A stretch of DNA of 64,000 nucleotides from Pseudochelatococcus lubricantis (GTDB taxonomy: Bacteria; Pseudomonadota; Alphaproteobacteria; Rhizobiales; Beijerinckiaceae): the NCBI RefSeq assembly GCF_042432495.1, contig NZ_JBHLXC010000002.1, forward strand, positions 930,001-994,000, read 5' to 3'. A program made the position numbers and the translations under genes. Of this stretch, positions 27,104-38,133 are shown piece after piece. The notes under the pieces were generated by a model that saw only the letters and a program-made list of their open reading frames with translations, had not been told where the DNA came from and did not search any database. Position 1 is the first letter of the stretch. Every line of letters starts with the position of its first letter.

Positions 27104-28934
27104 AGGGCGACGTGCGCCTGCGCGAGAGGCCGTGCCGTGTCTTGTGCCAGTGGTGGGGAGCGATGAGCAGTTCGAGCAACCCCCACCACGCGGCGAGCGA
27201 CAGCATCAGGAGATAAACGGGCAGGAACGGCGTCACCCACAGCAGCCGCAGCCGGCGTTGGCGCCGGAGCCCGACGACCATCGGCAGCATCAGTGCCAGC
27301 AGGCCGCCTATCCAGACGGCGGACGAGAAGCCGAGGACGATGGCGTCCGGCCATGCCTGCGTCGTGCCGAACGCGCTCCATAGCATCCAGGCCGAGGCGG
27401 GCATGAACAGCGGCATGCCGAGCGCGCCGAGGACCGTGCCGAAGGTCAGCGTCGAGGCAAGGATGAAGCCGGCAGGCCCGAGTTCGCGCCAGGCGGCGCG
27501 GGGATGGCGCGCATGGGTGATGCACACCTGCATCCACCCCTTCAGCCACCGTGCGCGCTGCCTTATCCAGGCGCCGGCCGTGATCGGCGCCTCCTCCCGC
27601 GTGGCGGAGGGCAGGTCCATGACGCGCCACCCGAAGCGCGCCAGACGGATGCCGAGGTCCGCGTCTTCCGTGACGTTCCAGGCGTCCCAGCCGCCGATCC
27701 GGCGCAGGACCGCCGTGCGCAGATGGTTGGAGGTGCCGCCGAGCAGCACTGGCAGCCGCCCGGCCGCGAGGCCCGGATTGACGGCGTCGAACAAGGCGGC
27801 GTATTCGGCGGCGAACAGGCTCGGCAGCAGGCCGTCGCGCGGGTTGTCTATCACAAGGTGTGCCTGCAGGCAGGCGGCGTCCGGAAAGGCGCGGAACAGC
27901 GTCGCCGCGAGCCTGAGCTGGCGCGGGTCGGGGATGTCTTCCGCGTCGTAGACCACGACATGCCTGCCGCGCGCGGTCGCCAGCGCCATGTTGAGGGCGC
28001 GGGGCTTCGTGCGCGGACGACCCGCGGGCGCGACGAGAACCCGGAGGTGGGGCGGCGGCTCGCAGGCCTCGATCGCCTCGCGCGTCTGCGTATCGTCTTC
28101 CTCCAGCACGAGATTGATGTCGAGCTTGGCGGGTGGATAGTCGAGCGAGCGCAGCGCGTGCAGGAGCTGCGGCACCACCTGCGTCTCGCGGTAGAGCGCC
28201 ACGATGACCGTGTAGACGGGGAGTTCCGCGTCCGCGAGCAGCGGCGGCAGCAGCGTTCGCGCCGTCCATTGCGGCCTCTCCAGGCAACAGGCGATCCGCT
28301 GCATTTCCATCGCCAGAAAGACGACGGCAGCGGCCAGCATCAGCCCTTGCAGGACGGAAACGGGGAAGAGTGCCATCCCGGTCAGCAACAGGCCGGCGCA
28401 CACCAGCAGGCCGGCGCGCTGGCGCCGGACGAGGCCGTGGAAGACGGAGAACTGGGGCATGCGCGCCGCCAACCCGCCGGAAATCTCGCTGGCGATCTCG
28501 CGCTGGAAGCGGCCGCTGGCGAGCCGGGCGAGGCGGCGTGGCGTGGTGAGCGCGAATCCCCGGCCGCTCAACCGGTAGCGGTGCTGGAACAGCATGCGGA
28601 TGGCCCGCCCGTCCGGCGCGATGGCGTAGCGAAGCCCGTGGCGGTTCGGCGCGAGCGGCAGCGCGCCGGCGTGCAGCGCCTCCGGATAGTGGGCATCGGC
28701 CCCCAGCTGCACCTCTTCCGGCAGGAAGGGCAGGCCGAGTTCGCGCGCGAGGGCGCGGTAGAGCGCTTCCTCAGGCATGAGTTCGAGCGCAAGCACCGCT
28801 TCGGATGCCGGTACCTGCCAATGGCGCGCCCACCGCGCGGCATCGCCGAGGAGGGCGGGAGGAATGCCGTGGCTGGCGAGAAACGCGATGTCGGCAGGAA
28901 TATCGCCCGGTGGCCGCGCCTGTTCCCCGCTCAT
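27090..28934 (-). CDS. Family 2 glycosyltransferase with GspE-N-like domain
   Basis: 614 residues. Residues 20-125 (LLGDAARWARHWQVPASEAV...ALARELGLPFL) look like the N-terminal domain of type II secretion ATPases, a module that binds cyclic dinucleotides in some MshE-like proteins. Two membrane helices (about 170-210) precede the GT2 domain with its conserved aspartates (VVYDAEDIPDP, VTEDADLG) and the QRARWLKGW acceptor motif; three or four helices close the protein. This resembles cellulose-synthase-like processive transferases that build an exopolysaccharide. No polysaccharide genes adjoin it, so the product is unknown. Confidence 0.85.
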   Translation of the reverse strand: MSGEQARPPGDIPADIAFLASHGIPPALLGDAARWARHWQVPASEAVLALELMPEEALYRALARELGLPFLPEEVQLGADAHYPEALHAGALPLAPNRHGLRYAIAPDGRAIRMLFQHRYRLSGRGFALTTPRRLARLASGRFQREIASEISGGLAARMPQFSVFHGLVRRQRAGLLVCAGLLLTGMALFPVSVLQGLMLAAAVVFLAMEMQRIACCLERPQWTARTLLPPLLADAELPVYTVIVALYRETQVVPQLLHALRSLDYPPAKLDINLVLEEDDTQTREAIEACEPPPHLRVLVAPAGRPRTKPRALNMALATARGRHVVVYDAEDIPDPRQLRLAATLFRAFPDAACLQAHLVIDNPRDGLLPSLFAAEYAALFDAVNPGLAAGRLPVLLGGTSNHLRTAVLRRIGGWDAWNVTEDADLGIRLARFGWRVMDLPSATREEAPITAGAWIRQRARWLKGWMQVCITHARHPRAAWRELGPAGFILASTLTFGTVLGALGMPLFMPASAWMLWSAFGTTQAWPDAIVLGFSSAVWIGGLLALMLPMVVGLRRQRRLRLLWVTPFLPVYLLMLSLAAWWGLLELLIAPHHWHKTRHGLSRRRTSPFTGG

Positions 28935-29071
28935 CGCGGGCCGCCTGACCGCACGACGGCGGGCGGCGGGAGACGGCCGGGCGGGCCGCCGGGGCAGGCG
29001 CGTTTTATCGTCGGGTCAGGCGTCAACATCGGTTTCCACGGTTATGCATTCGATATAAGATCGTCGGCGCA

Positions 29072-29950
29072 ATGCGGCATTCATTTATCTTTTTGCGACA
29101 GATATGTCATGTTTCAGCTTTGCTGTTTGCGGCAGCATGGCTTGGCCTGTGCGCGCGCGCCGATGCGGCGACCGTGACGGTTCCCGGTTTCTGGGGCGCG
29201 GAGGCACGGATGCAGAAGCCGGATCTGCTCGGGGCGCGCGTCGTCCGCTTCCTCACGGACGACGAATTTCCGCCGTTGCACTTCACTGGCCCGGGCGGCC
29301 AGCCGACCGGCTTTTCGGTGGAGCTGGCGCGGGCCGCCTGCGCGCTGCTTGAGCTGAGCTGCACGATCCAGGTGCGCCGCTTCGACACGCTGCTCGATTC
29401 GCTGGCCGACCGCCGCGGCGATGTCGTGGCCGCCGCCATCCCGATCCGCCCGGCGCTACATGAGCGCTTCAGCGTCACCGCGTCTTATCACCGCACGCCT
29501 GCGCGCTTCGTCACACGCCGCCCTGCAGTTGCAGAAGGGCCGGCGGACGGGCCACTGCAGGCGGCGGTGCTTACCGGGCGCAAGGTCGCGGTGGTGCGGG
29601 AGACGGCGCACGAGGCTTATCTCGCCGCCTTCTTCCCGCAGGCGGCGCGCGTGCCGTTCGCCAGCCTGCAGGCGGCGCAGGCGGCACTGAAGGCGGGGGA
29701 TGTCGACTACCTGTTCGCGGACGGCATGTCGCTGGCCCTGTGGCTCAATGGCGCGGCGGCGGGCGACTGCTGCATTTTCGCCGGCGGCCCCTATCTGGAG
29801 AGCCGCTTTTTCGGCGAGGGTGTCGGCTTCATCGTGCGAAACGACGACACCGTATTGCGCGATGCACTGGATTACGCGCTACGAAAGCTGTGGGAAAACG
29901 GCACGTATACCGAAATCTACCTGCGCCATTTTCCCGTCAGCTTCTATTGA
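29072..29950 (+). CDS. Periplasmic solute-binding protein, family 3
   Basis: 292 residues with an N-terminal signal (residues 1-33, ending ARADA). The fold is that of polar amino-acid-type binding proteins: VVRFLTDDEFPPLHF, GFSVELARAACALL, F-D-T-L-L-D-S-L, GRKVAVVRET and LRDALDYALRKLWENGTYTEIYLRHF. No permease or ATPase is nearby, so it is an orphan. It could serve a transporter elsewhere or act as a sensor. The 3' end overlaps the convergent DUF6460-like gene by 7 bp. Confidence 0.85.
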   Translation: MRHSFIFLRQICHVSALLFAAAWLGLCARADAATVTVPGFWGAEARMQKPDLLGARVVRFLTDDEFPPLHFTGPGGQPTGFSVELARAACALLELSCTIQVRRFDTLLDSLADRRGDVVAAAIPIRPALHERFSVTASYHRTPARFVTRRPAVAEGPADGPLQAAVLTGRKVAVVRETAHEAYLAAFFPQAARVPFASLQAAQAALKAGDVDYLFADGMSLALWLNGAAAGDCCIFAGGPYLESRFFGEGVGFIVRNDDTVLRDALDYALRKLWENGTYTEIYLRHFPVSFY

Positions 29951-30219
29951 CCGGAGCCGCTGCGCAGGATGCGCAGCAGCAGCCACACCGGCACCACGAT
30001 CATGGCACCGTAGCCGATCCAGATGCCCACGTTGCGCAGGCTGGCGAAGCCCTCGTCGATCAACTGGCGCACCAGCGAGGTGATGCCCTCGTAAAGGTCG
30101 ACCGGCGACACGCCCCACCACGACATCACCGCGCCGACGATCAGCGACAGGAACAGCAGCCGGATGAGGACACCGCCGGGCGAGCCGCCAAGGAAGCGGT
30201 TCAGGGAACCATTTGACAT
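29944..30219 (-). CDS. Small membrane protein, DUF6460-like
   Basis: 91 residues from MSNGSLNRFLGG, with GGAGAGAA upstream; the longer frame has no SD. Two membrane helices: about residues 18-38 (LIRLLFLSLIVGAVMSWW) and 68-86 (GAMIVVPVWLLLRIL). The RFLGGSPGGVLIRL start and the PVWLLLRILR end match a family of short proteins in Hyphomicrobiales catalogued as DUF6460. Function unknown. Confidence 0.72.
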   Translation of the reverse strand: MSNGSLNRFLGGSPGGVLIRLLFLSLIVGAVMSWWGVSPVDLYEGITSLVRQLIDEGFASLRNVGIWIGYGAMIVVPVWLLLRILRSGSGQ

Positions 30220-30471
30220 CACATTCTCTCCGTCGGACGGGCCTGTCGTCGGCTTCGGGGCTGGTTGCCCCGTTTTGTCATAATTCGGCAGCACGGCATA
30301 CCTTAAAGCGGAAGAAAAATCGGACGGTCTCCGGCCGCAGCCGGCGTGTGCGGTTTCGCGCTGGCCGGGCACGCCGGGCTATCATAACGTTGTATTCGAA
30401 TCACGCGATATCAAGCGACGCATTTCAAGCTCCCGGCGCCGCCGGCGCCGGCAGGCAACACGGGGGAAACG

Positions 30472-31461
30472 ATGACCGGGGCTGTGCCATGCCAACTGCC
30501 CGCGCTCGATGCGGCGCTGTTCGATTCCGAGCGGATCGACGCGGAGACGAGGAAGCTGAACACGGCGATCGTCGACCTGATCAACGCCGCGCCCGACCAG
30601 TGGAGCCTGCCGCCGCAGGAGGTGCGCGACCTGCGCGCGCAGGGACGGGGGGCGTTTCCCGCACCGATCCTGAGTCCGCGCGCCCGCACCGTCGAGATCC
30701 CGGGCCCGCGCGGCGCCATTCCGCTGCGCATCGTGGAGCCGCGCGATAGCACGCGCGGCGCCTTCCTGCACATTCACGGCGGCGGATGGACGTTCGGCAC
30801 CGCCGACGGGCAGGATGCGCGGCTGGAACGCTTCGCCGACAACCTCGGGCTCGTCGCCATCTCTGTGGAATACAGGCTCGCTCCCGAACATCCCTATCCG
30901 GCCGGTCCCGACGACTGCGAGGCGGCGGCGCTCTGGCTCGCGCGCGAGGGTGCGGCCCTCTTCGGCGCCGAGCGGCTGTTCATCGGCGGCGAATCGGCGG
31001 GCGCGCACCTGTCGCTCGTCACGCTGCTGCGGCTGCGCGACAGGCATGGGCTGTCGCCCTTCAGCGGCGCCGTCCTCACGGCGGGCTGCTTCGACCTCGG
31101 CCTCACGCCGAGCGTGCGGCACTGGGGCGAGGAAAAGCTGGTGCTCAACACCCGCGATATCGAAAAGTTCGTGGAAAGCTACCTCGGCGGGCCGGAACTC
31201 GGCGGACACGACCCGCGCCACCCGGACATCTCTCCTCTTTATGCCGACCTGTCCGGCCTGCCGCCGGCGCACCTGATCGTGGGCACCCGCGATCCGCTGG
31301 TCGACGACACGCTGTTCCTGCACACGCGCTGGGTCGCGGCCGGCAACCGGGCCGAACTCGCCGTTTGGCCGGGCGGCGCGCATGTCTTCGTCGTCTTCCC
31401 CGGCACGCTCGCGGACAGGGCGCTGGCGCGCTCCGAGGCGTTCCTCGCGACTTTCCTGTAG
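30472..31461 (+). CDS. Alpha/beta hydrolase, hormone-sensitive-lipase family
   Basis: 329 residues without a signal peptide. The oxyanion-hole motif HIHGGGWTFG and the nucleophile elbow GGESAGAHLS are visible, with the later Asp (GTRDPLVDD) and His (GGAHVFVV) completing the triad. The HGGGW form marks the HSL/BFAE esterase group, which hydrolyses small acyl esters. Substrate unknown. GGGGGAAACG precedes the ATG. Flanked by a divergent DUF6460-like gene and a convergent response regulator. Confidence 0.9.
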   Translation: MTGAVPCQLPALDAALFDSERIDAETRKLNTAIVDLINAAPDQWSLPPQEVRDLRAQGRGAFPAPILSPRARTVEIPGPRGAIPLRIVEPRDSTRGAFLHIHGGGWTFGTADGQDARLERFADNLGLVAISVEYRLAPEHPYPAGPDDCEAAALWLAREGAALFGAERLFIGGESAGAHLSLVTLLRLRDRHGLSPFSGAVLTAGCFDLGLTPSVRHWGEEKLVLNTRDIEKFVESYLGGPELGGHDPRHPDISPLYADLSGLPPAHLIVGTRDPLVDDTLFLHTRWVAAGNRAELAVWPGGAHVFVVFPGTLADRALARSEAFLATFL

Positions 31462-31479
31462 CGGAGAGGTGTCCGCCGG

Positions 31480-32148
31480 TCAGGCGGCGCTCGTCGAGCC
31501 CGCGGCGGAGGCGATGCGCGCGGCGGCGATCACCGCCTGCGTGCGGCTTTCGACGCCGAGCTTCTGCAGGATCGCGGAGACGTGCGCCTTGACGGTCGCC
31601 TCCGAGACCATGAGTTCGTAGGCGATCTGCTTGTTCAGCAGGCCTTCCGAGAGCATCATCAGCACCCGCACCTGCTGGGGCGTGAGGCTGGAGAGCCGGC
31701 GTACGAGTTCGTTCGTCTCGCGGTCCGGCGGCTGCGAGAGATCGACGTCGGGCGGCGTCCATGTCTGGCCGGCGAGGATGGCCTGCAGCGCCTCGCCCAT
31801 GGTACGCACGTCGAGCGACTTCGGAATGAAGCCCGAGGCACCGAAGTCGATCGAACGGCGGATGACGGCCGGATCGTCGTTGGCGGAAACGATGGCGACC
31901 GGCACGTCGGGATATTGCGCGCGCAGGTATATGAGCCCGGAGAAGCCCTGCACGTCGGGCATGGTGAGGTCGAGCAGCGCGAGATCCACGGGCCCGCTGT
32001 GCGCCAGGGCATCGAGGAGCGCCTCGAAGGTGCCGCTTTCGGAGATCGCCACGTTGGAGACGACGGCTTCCACCGCCTGACGCAGGGCGCCCCGGAACAA
32101 TGGATGATCGTCCGCTATGACGATCCGTGCCGATGATCCAGCACTCAA
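31480..32148 (-). CDS. NarL/LuxR-type response regulator
   Basis: 222 residues starting at a TTG (32146-32148), the only plausible in-frame start, with GGAAGG a few bases upstream. The receiver domain (residues 8-125) has the acidic pair DD in IVIADDHP, the phospho-acceptor in LALLDLTMPD, and the Lys in GFIPKSLD. The C-terminal LuxR helix-turn-helix (about 150-215) has LTPQQVRVLMMLSEGLLNKQIAYEL and EATVKAHVSAILQKLGV. No kinase gene lies nearby, so it is an orphan regulator. Confidence 0.9.
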   Translation of the reverse strand: MSAGSSARIVIADDHPLFRGALRQAVEAVVSNVAISESGTFEALLDALAHSGPVDLALLDLTMPDVQGFSGLIYLRAQYPDVPVAIVSANDDPAVIRRSIDFGASGFIPKSLDVRTMGEALQAILAGQTWTPPDVDLSQPPDRETNELVRRLSSLTPQQVRVLMMLSEGLLNKQIAYELMVSEATVKAHVSAILQKLGVESRTQAVIAAARIASAAGSTSAA

Positions 32149-32259
32149 GGACCTTCCCCCGATATGTTTATGGTTATGCCTTCCACGGAAAAGCCGACAA
32201 TCTTGCGAACGACGGCGTCCCCCCGCGACGATGGCTTGTGCAAGGCCGTGCGCCCATTG

Positions 32260-32296
32260 TCGAGAACTATATTAAATTATTAGCAGAGATGTCGAT
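32260..32296 (-). promoter_or_regulatory. Possible promoter of the response regulator
   Basis: On the minus strand, TCGACA is followed after 15-17 bases by an AT-rich segment TTTAATATAG, giving a fair sigma-70-like match. This is the most AT-rich stretch in this part of the window (32260-32290). It lies about 110 bp before the TTG start. No conserved operator was recognised. Confidence 0.3.
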
Positions 32297-32383
32297 GACA
32301 GAAGCATGATCGGCGTCAATTCGTTGCCGGACAACCATGTCGGCGGCGTCGGGGCCGGTCGTCCGCCGTGCCTGCCCGCGTGT

Positions 32384-34276
32384 TCACGACAGGCGCGCGG
32401 CGCCATGCATGAGCGCTGCGCTGATCTGCGCGGCGCCAGTGGCCGCGATGAGCGCGCCGAGGCCGATCATCAGCGAGCGCCGCCGCGAGGCCGTCGCAGC
32501 ATCGTCGGAGGCGGCATCACCGCCCTCGGCGCCCTGGCTGCGCGTCTCGTCCGCGCCCGCCATGGCCGCGCGCCGGGCGGCGGCGATGAAGCTCGCGGTG
32601 AAGCCCACGTTCTCGGTCAAGCCCGTCGTCTCGCGCGCCAGCAGGTTCTCGGGGCCGTCCGCAGGCGGCGTTTCCGGCCCGGGCCCTCCTCCAGTGGCGC
32701 CGGCGCGGGCAAGCGCCTGCGCGGCGCGGCGCTCCGGCTCCTCAGTGCCCTTGCCGCGCAGCCCGCGCGCGCGCAGATCTTCTTCGAGCAGTGCGAGCCG
32801 GTCGACGATGCGTTCCAGCGTGCTGTGCACGGCGTCCAGCGTATCCGACGCACGCAGCTCCCGCTCCCGCAGTTCCCGCGTGCGCTGGTCGGGCGCGTCG
32901 TCCCGGGCGGAGAGGGCGGCGAGCGCCTCCCGCGCCGCGACGCGGGCCATGCGCTCCAGCGAGGCGTCGTCGGCCTGCGGCAGCCCGCGCAATTGCGCCG
33001 ATAGCGCGCCGATGCTGGTCTCCAGTGCTTGCAGCCGCCCGTCGTCGACGGGCTGCGCGCCGTCTGCGGCGGTGCTCTCCCGCGTGTGGCGGGCGACGTC
33101 GTCGAGGCGCTGGGCGAGATGGCTGATCTGTTCGGCCAGCCTGTCGACCACGCCCGTCGAGGTGGCGTCGTGCAGCTCGCGCTCGCCGCCGTTGTCGGGG
33201 GCGCCGGCGAGGTGCAGACGCTCGACGTTTTCCGAGAGGCTGCGCACCATGTCCTCGATGCGTGCCAGTTCCAGCGGCGGGCGATCCTCCTCCAGCCGGG
33301 AATCGATACGGTCGAGCCGCGCCAGCACTTCGCCCAGCTCCGGCTGCTGCAACGCCTCGGTAGCCGGGCGCAGCGCCGCGTCCAGCTTGCGCGACAGCCC
33401 TTCGAGCCGCTCGATGATGGCCTGCTGCGGGGCGCCGTCGTCCTCGCCCGCCTCAAGCCGCGCCAGTTCGACCTGCCGCGAGCGGATGTCGACGATGGCG
33501 CGGGCCAGCCGATCCTCAACCTCGATCTGCCCGGCCTCGGGCGTCGCGTCGCGTGTGTCGCGGCCTTCCTGCAACTGGCGCAGGATGTCGTGCATCTGGT
33601 GCGCGAGGCGCAGCTCCATGGCGGCGATTGCCTGCGTCTGCTGAAGGGCGGCCTCCTGCAGGGGCGCGGCGACGTCCTTCGGCAGATGCTCCAGCCGATG
33701 CGCCGTCTGCTGCTCGATGCGCCGGATGCGCTTCGCGACGGCAGCCAGCGTGCGCGTGAGTTCCGCCGTCGCCTGTTCCTGCTGCGTGGCGGCGCGGAGC
33801 GCGTCCTCCCGGCGCCGTTCCTCGGCGTTCGCCATATAGCGGGCAAGGCCGGTGAGCGCCTCTGCGAGGCGCATCGCCTGCTCGCGGCTGCGCTGCTCGC
33901 TGCGGGCGGCGATGTCCCGCAGCAGCCGCTCGATGGCGGAGGCGGGGAAAGCCTGCTGTATTCCTGGGTGCGGCGGTGCCTGCGGCGCGTCATGTCGCGC
34001 GGTGTCCCGCCGGGCGAGGCGCGAGAGATGGGCGGCGATCTCGGCCCAGCGCTCGTCCCGCGGGTTCGGCCGGTCCGCCGGGCGGGCGGCCTGCTGCATG
34101 TCGGCCTGCTGCGTGATGACGAGGCTGAGCCATTCGCCGATGGTCATGCCGGAGCGGCGCGCGGCTTCCTTCACCGCCTCGCGCACCGGCGGGGCGATGC
34201 CCTTGACGCTCCAGGACTGTTGCGAAGACTGCTGCTGCGCGGATTGCGGCGTGGCGTGCTGTGCTTGGCTCGTCAT
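32384..34276 (-). CDS. PodJ-like polarity protein lacking the periplasmic domain
   Basis: 630 residues. The N-terminal motif WSVKGIAPPVREAVKEAARRSGMTIGEWL is the conserved start of PodJ-type proteins in Alphaproteobacteria. It is followed by a Gln/Arg-rich segment and long charged coiled coils (about residues 110-500), a Pro/Gly/Thr linker, and one membrane helix near residues 600-625. The protein stops only about eight residues after the helix, so the periplasmic Sel1 repeats and peptidoglycan-binding domain usual in PodJ are absent. Likely role: cytoplasmic scaffold at a cell pole; inferred. Divergent from guaB. Confidence 0.75.
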   Translation of the reverse strand: MTSQAQHATPQSAQQQSSQQSWSVKGIAPPVREAVKEAARRSGMTIGEWLSLVITQQADMQQAARPADRPNPRDERWAEIAAHLSRLARRDTARHDAPQAPPHPGIQQAFPASAIERLLRDIAARSEQRSREQAMRLAEALTGLARYMANAEERRREDALRAATQQEQATAELTRTLAAVAKRIRRIEQQTAHRLEHLPKDVAAPLQEAALQQTQAIAAMELRLAHQMHDILRQLQEGRDTRDATPEAGQIEVEDRLARAIVDIRSRQVELARLEAGEDDGAPQQAIIERLEGLSRKLDAALRPATEALQQPELGEVLARLDRIDSRLEEDRPPLELARIEDMVRSLSENVERLHLAGAPDNGGERELHDATSTGVVDRLAEQISHLAQRLDDVARHTRESTAADGAQPVDDGRLQALETSIGALSAQLRGLPQADDASLERMARVAAREALAALSARDDAPDQRTRELRERELRASDTLDAVHSTLERIVDRLALLEEDLRARGLRGKGTEEPERRAAQALARAGATGGGPGPETPPADGPENLLARETTGLTENVGFTASFIAAARRAAMAGADETRSQGAEGGDAASDDAATASRRRSLMIGLGALIAATGAAQISAALMHGAARLS

Positions 34277-36215
<1,939 letters not shown>

Positions 36216-36234
36216 CGCGGACGGGAACCGGACC

Positions 36235-37566
36235 ATGACACCTGCCGCGCGCGTTTCCGCCGCCATCGCGATTCTGGCGGACCTTGAGGTCCGCCGCCGC
36301 CCCGTCAACGATGCGTTGCGCGAGTGGGGGCAAACCCACCGCTTCGCCGGATCGAGGGACCGTGCGGCCGTGGCCACGCTCGTCTACGACGCCTTGCGGC
36401 GGCGCGCGTCGGCCGCGTCCCTGCTCGGCGGCGACAGCCCGCGCGCCGTGGTGCTCGGCATGTTGCGTCTCGGGCGCGGCCTTGAGGCGGATGACATAGC
36501 CCGCCTGTTCTCCGGCGAGCGCTTCGCACCCGAGGCGCTGACCGCCGACGAGCGCGGGCGGCTCGAAGCACCGCCGCCCGACATGTCGGCCCCGGCGGCC
36601 GGCGACTTTCCCGACTGGCTGGAGGAGCCGCTCACGCGGGCATTCGGCGACGACCTGATCGCGGAAATGCAGGCGCTCGCCGACCGCGCGCCCATCGACA
36701 TCCGCGTCAACACGCTGAAAACCTCGCGCGAGGCGCTGGCGGAAGCGCTGGCGCACCTTTCCCCCGAGACGACGCCCCTGGCGCCCGACGGGCTGCGCTT
36801 TCACGTCGACGCCGATGGCCGTGGCCCGGCGCTGCAGGCGGAGCCGGAGTTCATCCAGGGCCTGTTCGAAGTGCAGGACGAGGGCTCGCAGCTCGCGAGC
36901 CGCCTGACGCTGGCAGCGCCCGGCGAACAGGTCATCGACCTCTGCGCCGGCGCGGGCGGCAAGACGCTGGCGTTGGCGGCGCAGATGGACAACCGTGGCC
37001 AGATCTATGCCACCGACATCGACGCCCAGCGCCTCGCAGCCATCCATGCGCGGCTGGAGCGCTCCGGCGCGCGCAACGTGCAGCTGCGGGTGCCGCGCGG
37101 ACGCTACGACCCGGTGCGCCGCCCCGAAGTTGCCGATCCGCTGGCCGATCTTGCCGCCTCCGCCGATCTCGTGCTGGTCGACGCGCCCTGCACCGGCACG
37201 GGCACATGGCGGCGCAATCCTGACGCCAAATGGCGGCTGCGCCCCGGCGCACTGAAGGAGCGCATGAACGATCAGGCTGTCGTCCTCGACCGTGCGGCCG
37301 GGCTGGTGAAGCCGGGCGGCCGCATCGCCTATGTTACCTGCTCGCTGCTGCCGGCGGAAAACGACGACGCCATCACGGCTTTTCTGGAGCGCCATGACGA
37401 ATTTTCGATTCTGTCAGCGGAAGATGTCTGCCGGCAGGCCGGATTGCCGGACCTCGCGCCATGCGCAACCGCGGCTGGCGGCCTGCTGCTGACACCGCAC
37501 AGGACGGAGACGGACGGATTTTACGTGGCGGTGCTGAGCAACGGCACAACCGGCGCCGCAGGGTAG
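36235..37566 (+). CDS. RsmB/NOL1-NOP2-family RNA m5C methyltransferase
   Basis: 443 residues. The N-terminal NusB-like region (about 1-120) is followed by the SAM-dependent domain with VIDLCAGAGGKTLALAAQM, ATDIDAQRL, and the two catalytic cysteines in LVDAPCTGTGTWRRNPDAKW and YVTCSLLPAEN. These enzymes methylate cytosine C5 in rRNA (RsmB acts at 16S C967) or tRNA; the exact base is inferred. It sits between guaB and a small kinase, the place where guaA is common in related genomes. Confidence 0.88.
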   Translation: MTPAARVSAAIAILADLEVRRRPVNDALREWGQTHRFAGSRDRAAVATLVYDALRRRASAASLLGGDSPRAVVLGMLRLGRGLEADDIARLFSGERFAPEALTADERGRLEAPPPDMSAPAAGDFPDWLEEPLTRAFGDDLIAEMQALADRAPIDIRVNTLKTSREALAEALAHLSPETTPLAPDGLRFHVDADGRGPALQAEPEFIQGLFEVQDEGSQLASRLTLAAPGEQVIDLCAGAGGKTLALAAQMDNRGQIYATDIDAQRLAAIHARLERSGARNVQLRVPRGRYDPVRRPEVADPLADLAASADLVLVDAPCTGTGTWRRNPDAKWRLRPGALKERMNDQAVVLDRAAGLVKPGGRIAYVTCSLLPAENDDAITAFLERHDEFSILSAEDVCRQAGLPDLAPCATAAGGLLLTPHRTETDGFYVAVLSNGTTGAAG

Positions 37567-37593
37567 GGCGGCATGCCGGCGGTAGCCAAGTGA

Positions 37594-38076
37594 ATGGTCA
37601 AGCGGGCTATCTTCCTCACGGGGCCGATCGGCGCGGGCAAGACCACGCTGGGACGCGCGCTCGCGCAGGCGCTGGGCGGCTCCTTCATCGACGGCGACGA
37701 CTATGCATTGTCGGGCCGGCCCTGGTACGCCTCAAGCCTGCGCACGAGCCGGGCGATCGTCAAGGCCGCCACGGCGGAACTGATGCGTGGCGACCACGTC
37801 GTGATCGCGTATCCGCTGCGCTGTATCAACTGGATTTATTACCGCCGGTGCTTCGCCGATGCGGGTGTGGTGCTGTCGGTCATCAATCTGCGGGCAACCT
37901 GCGCGCAGATCGTCCATCCCGCGCGCGGGCGCAGTTTCGATGCGAGCGAACGGCGGCGTATCGCGGAGATGATCAGCGAAGGTTATGGCGAGCGCACGTT
38001 TGCAGACACTACGGTCGATACGGGAAGTCTGCAGCCGGCGGCGGCGCTGAAGGCGCTCGTCGCCGCCATCCGTTGA
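37594..38076 (+). CDS. Small P-loop kinase-like protein
   Basis: 160 residues. The Walker A is FLTGPIGAGKTTLGRALA (Gly10-Thr18), followed by FIDGDDYALSG, the layout of shikimate- or gluconate-kinase-type small kinases, and a YPLRCINWIYYRRCF segment. It lacks the DxD shikimate-binding pattern, so AroK is not supported. Cytoplasmic. The SD is weak (AGCCAAGTGA). Substrate unknown. Confidence 0.72.
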   Translation: MVKRAIFLTGPIGAGKTTLGRALAQALGGSFIDGDDYALSGRPWYASSLRTSRAIVKAATAELMRGDHVVIAYPLRCINWIYYRRCFADAGVVLSVINLRATCAQIVHPARGRSFDASERRRIAEMISEGYGERTFADTTVDTGSLQPAAALKALVAAIR

Positions 38077-38133
38077 CGCCCTGTCGCAGCGCGTGAGCCG
38101 CCACGCGGCGGATGCCGCCCGGTTCTCGCCCTA

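Noticed and set aside
32127..32309. 60-codon plus-strand frame upstream of the response regulator
   Set aside because: Overlaps the regulator start, lacks an SD and shows no helix or family pattern.
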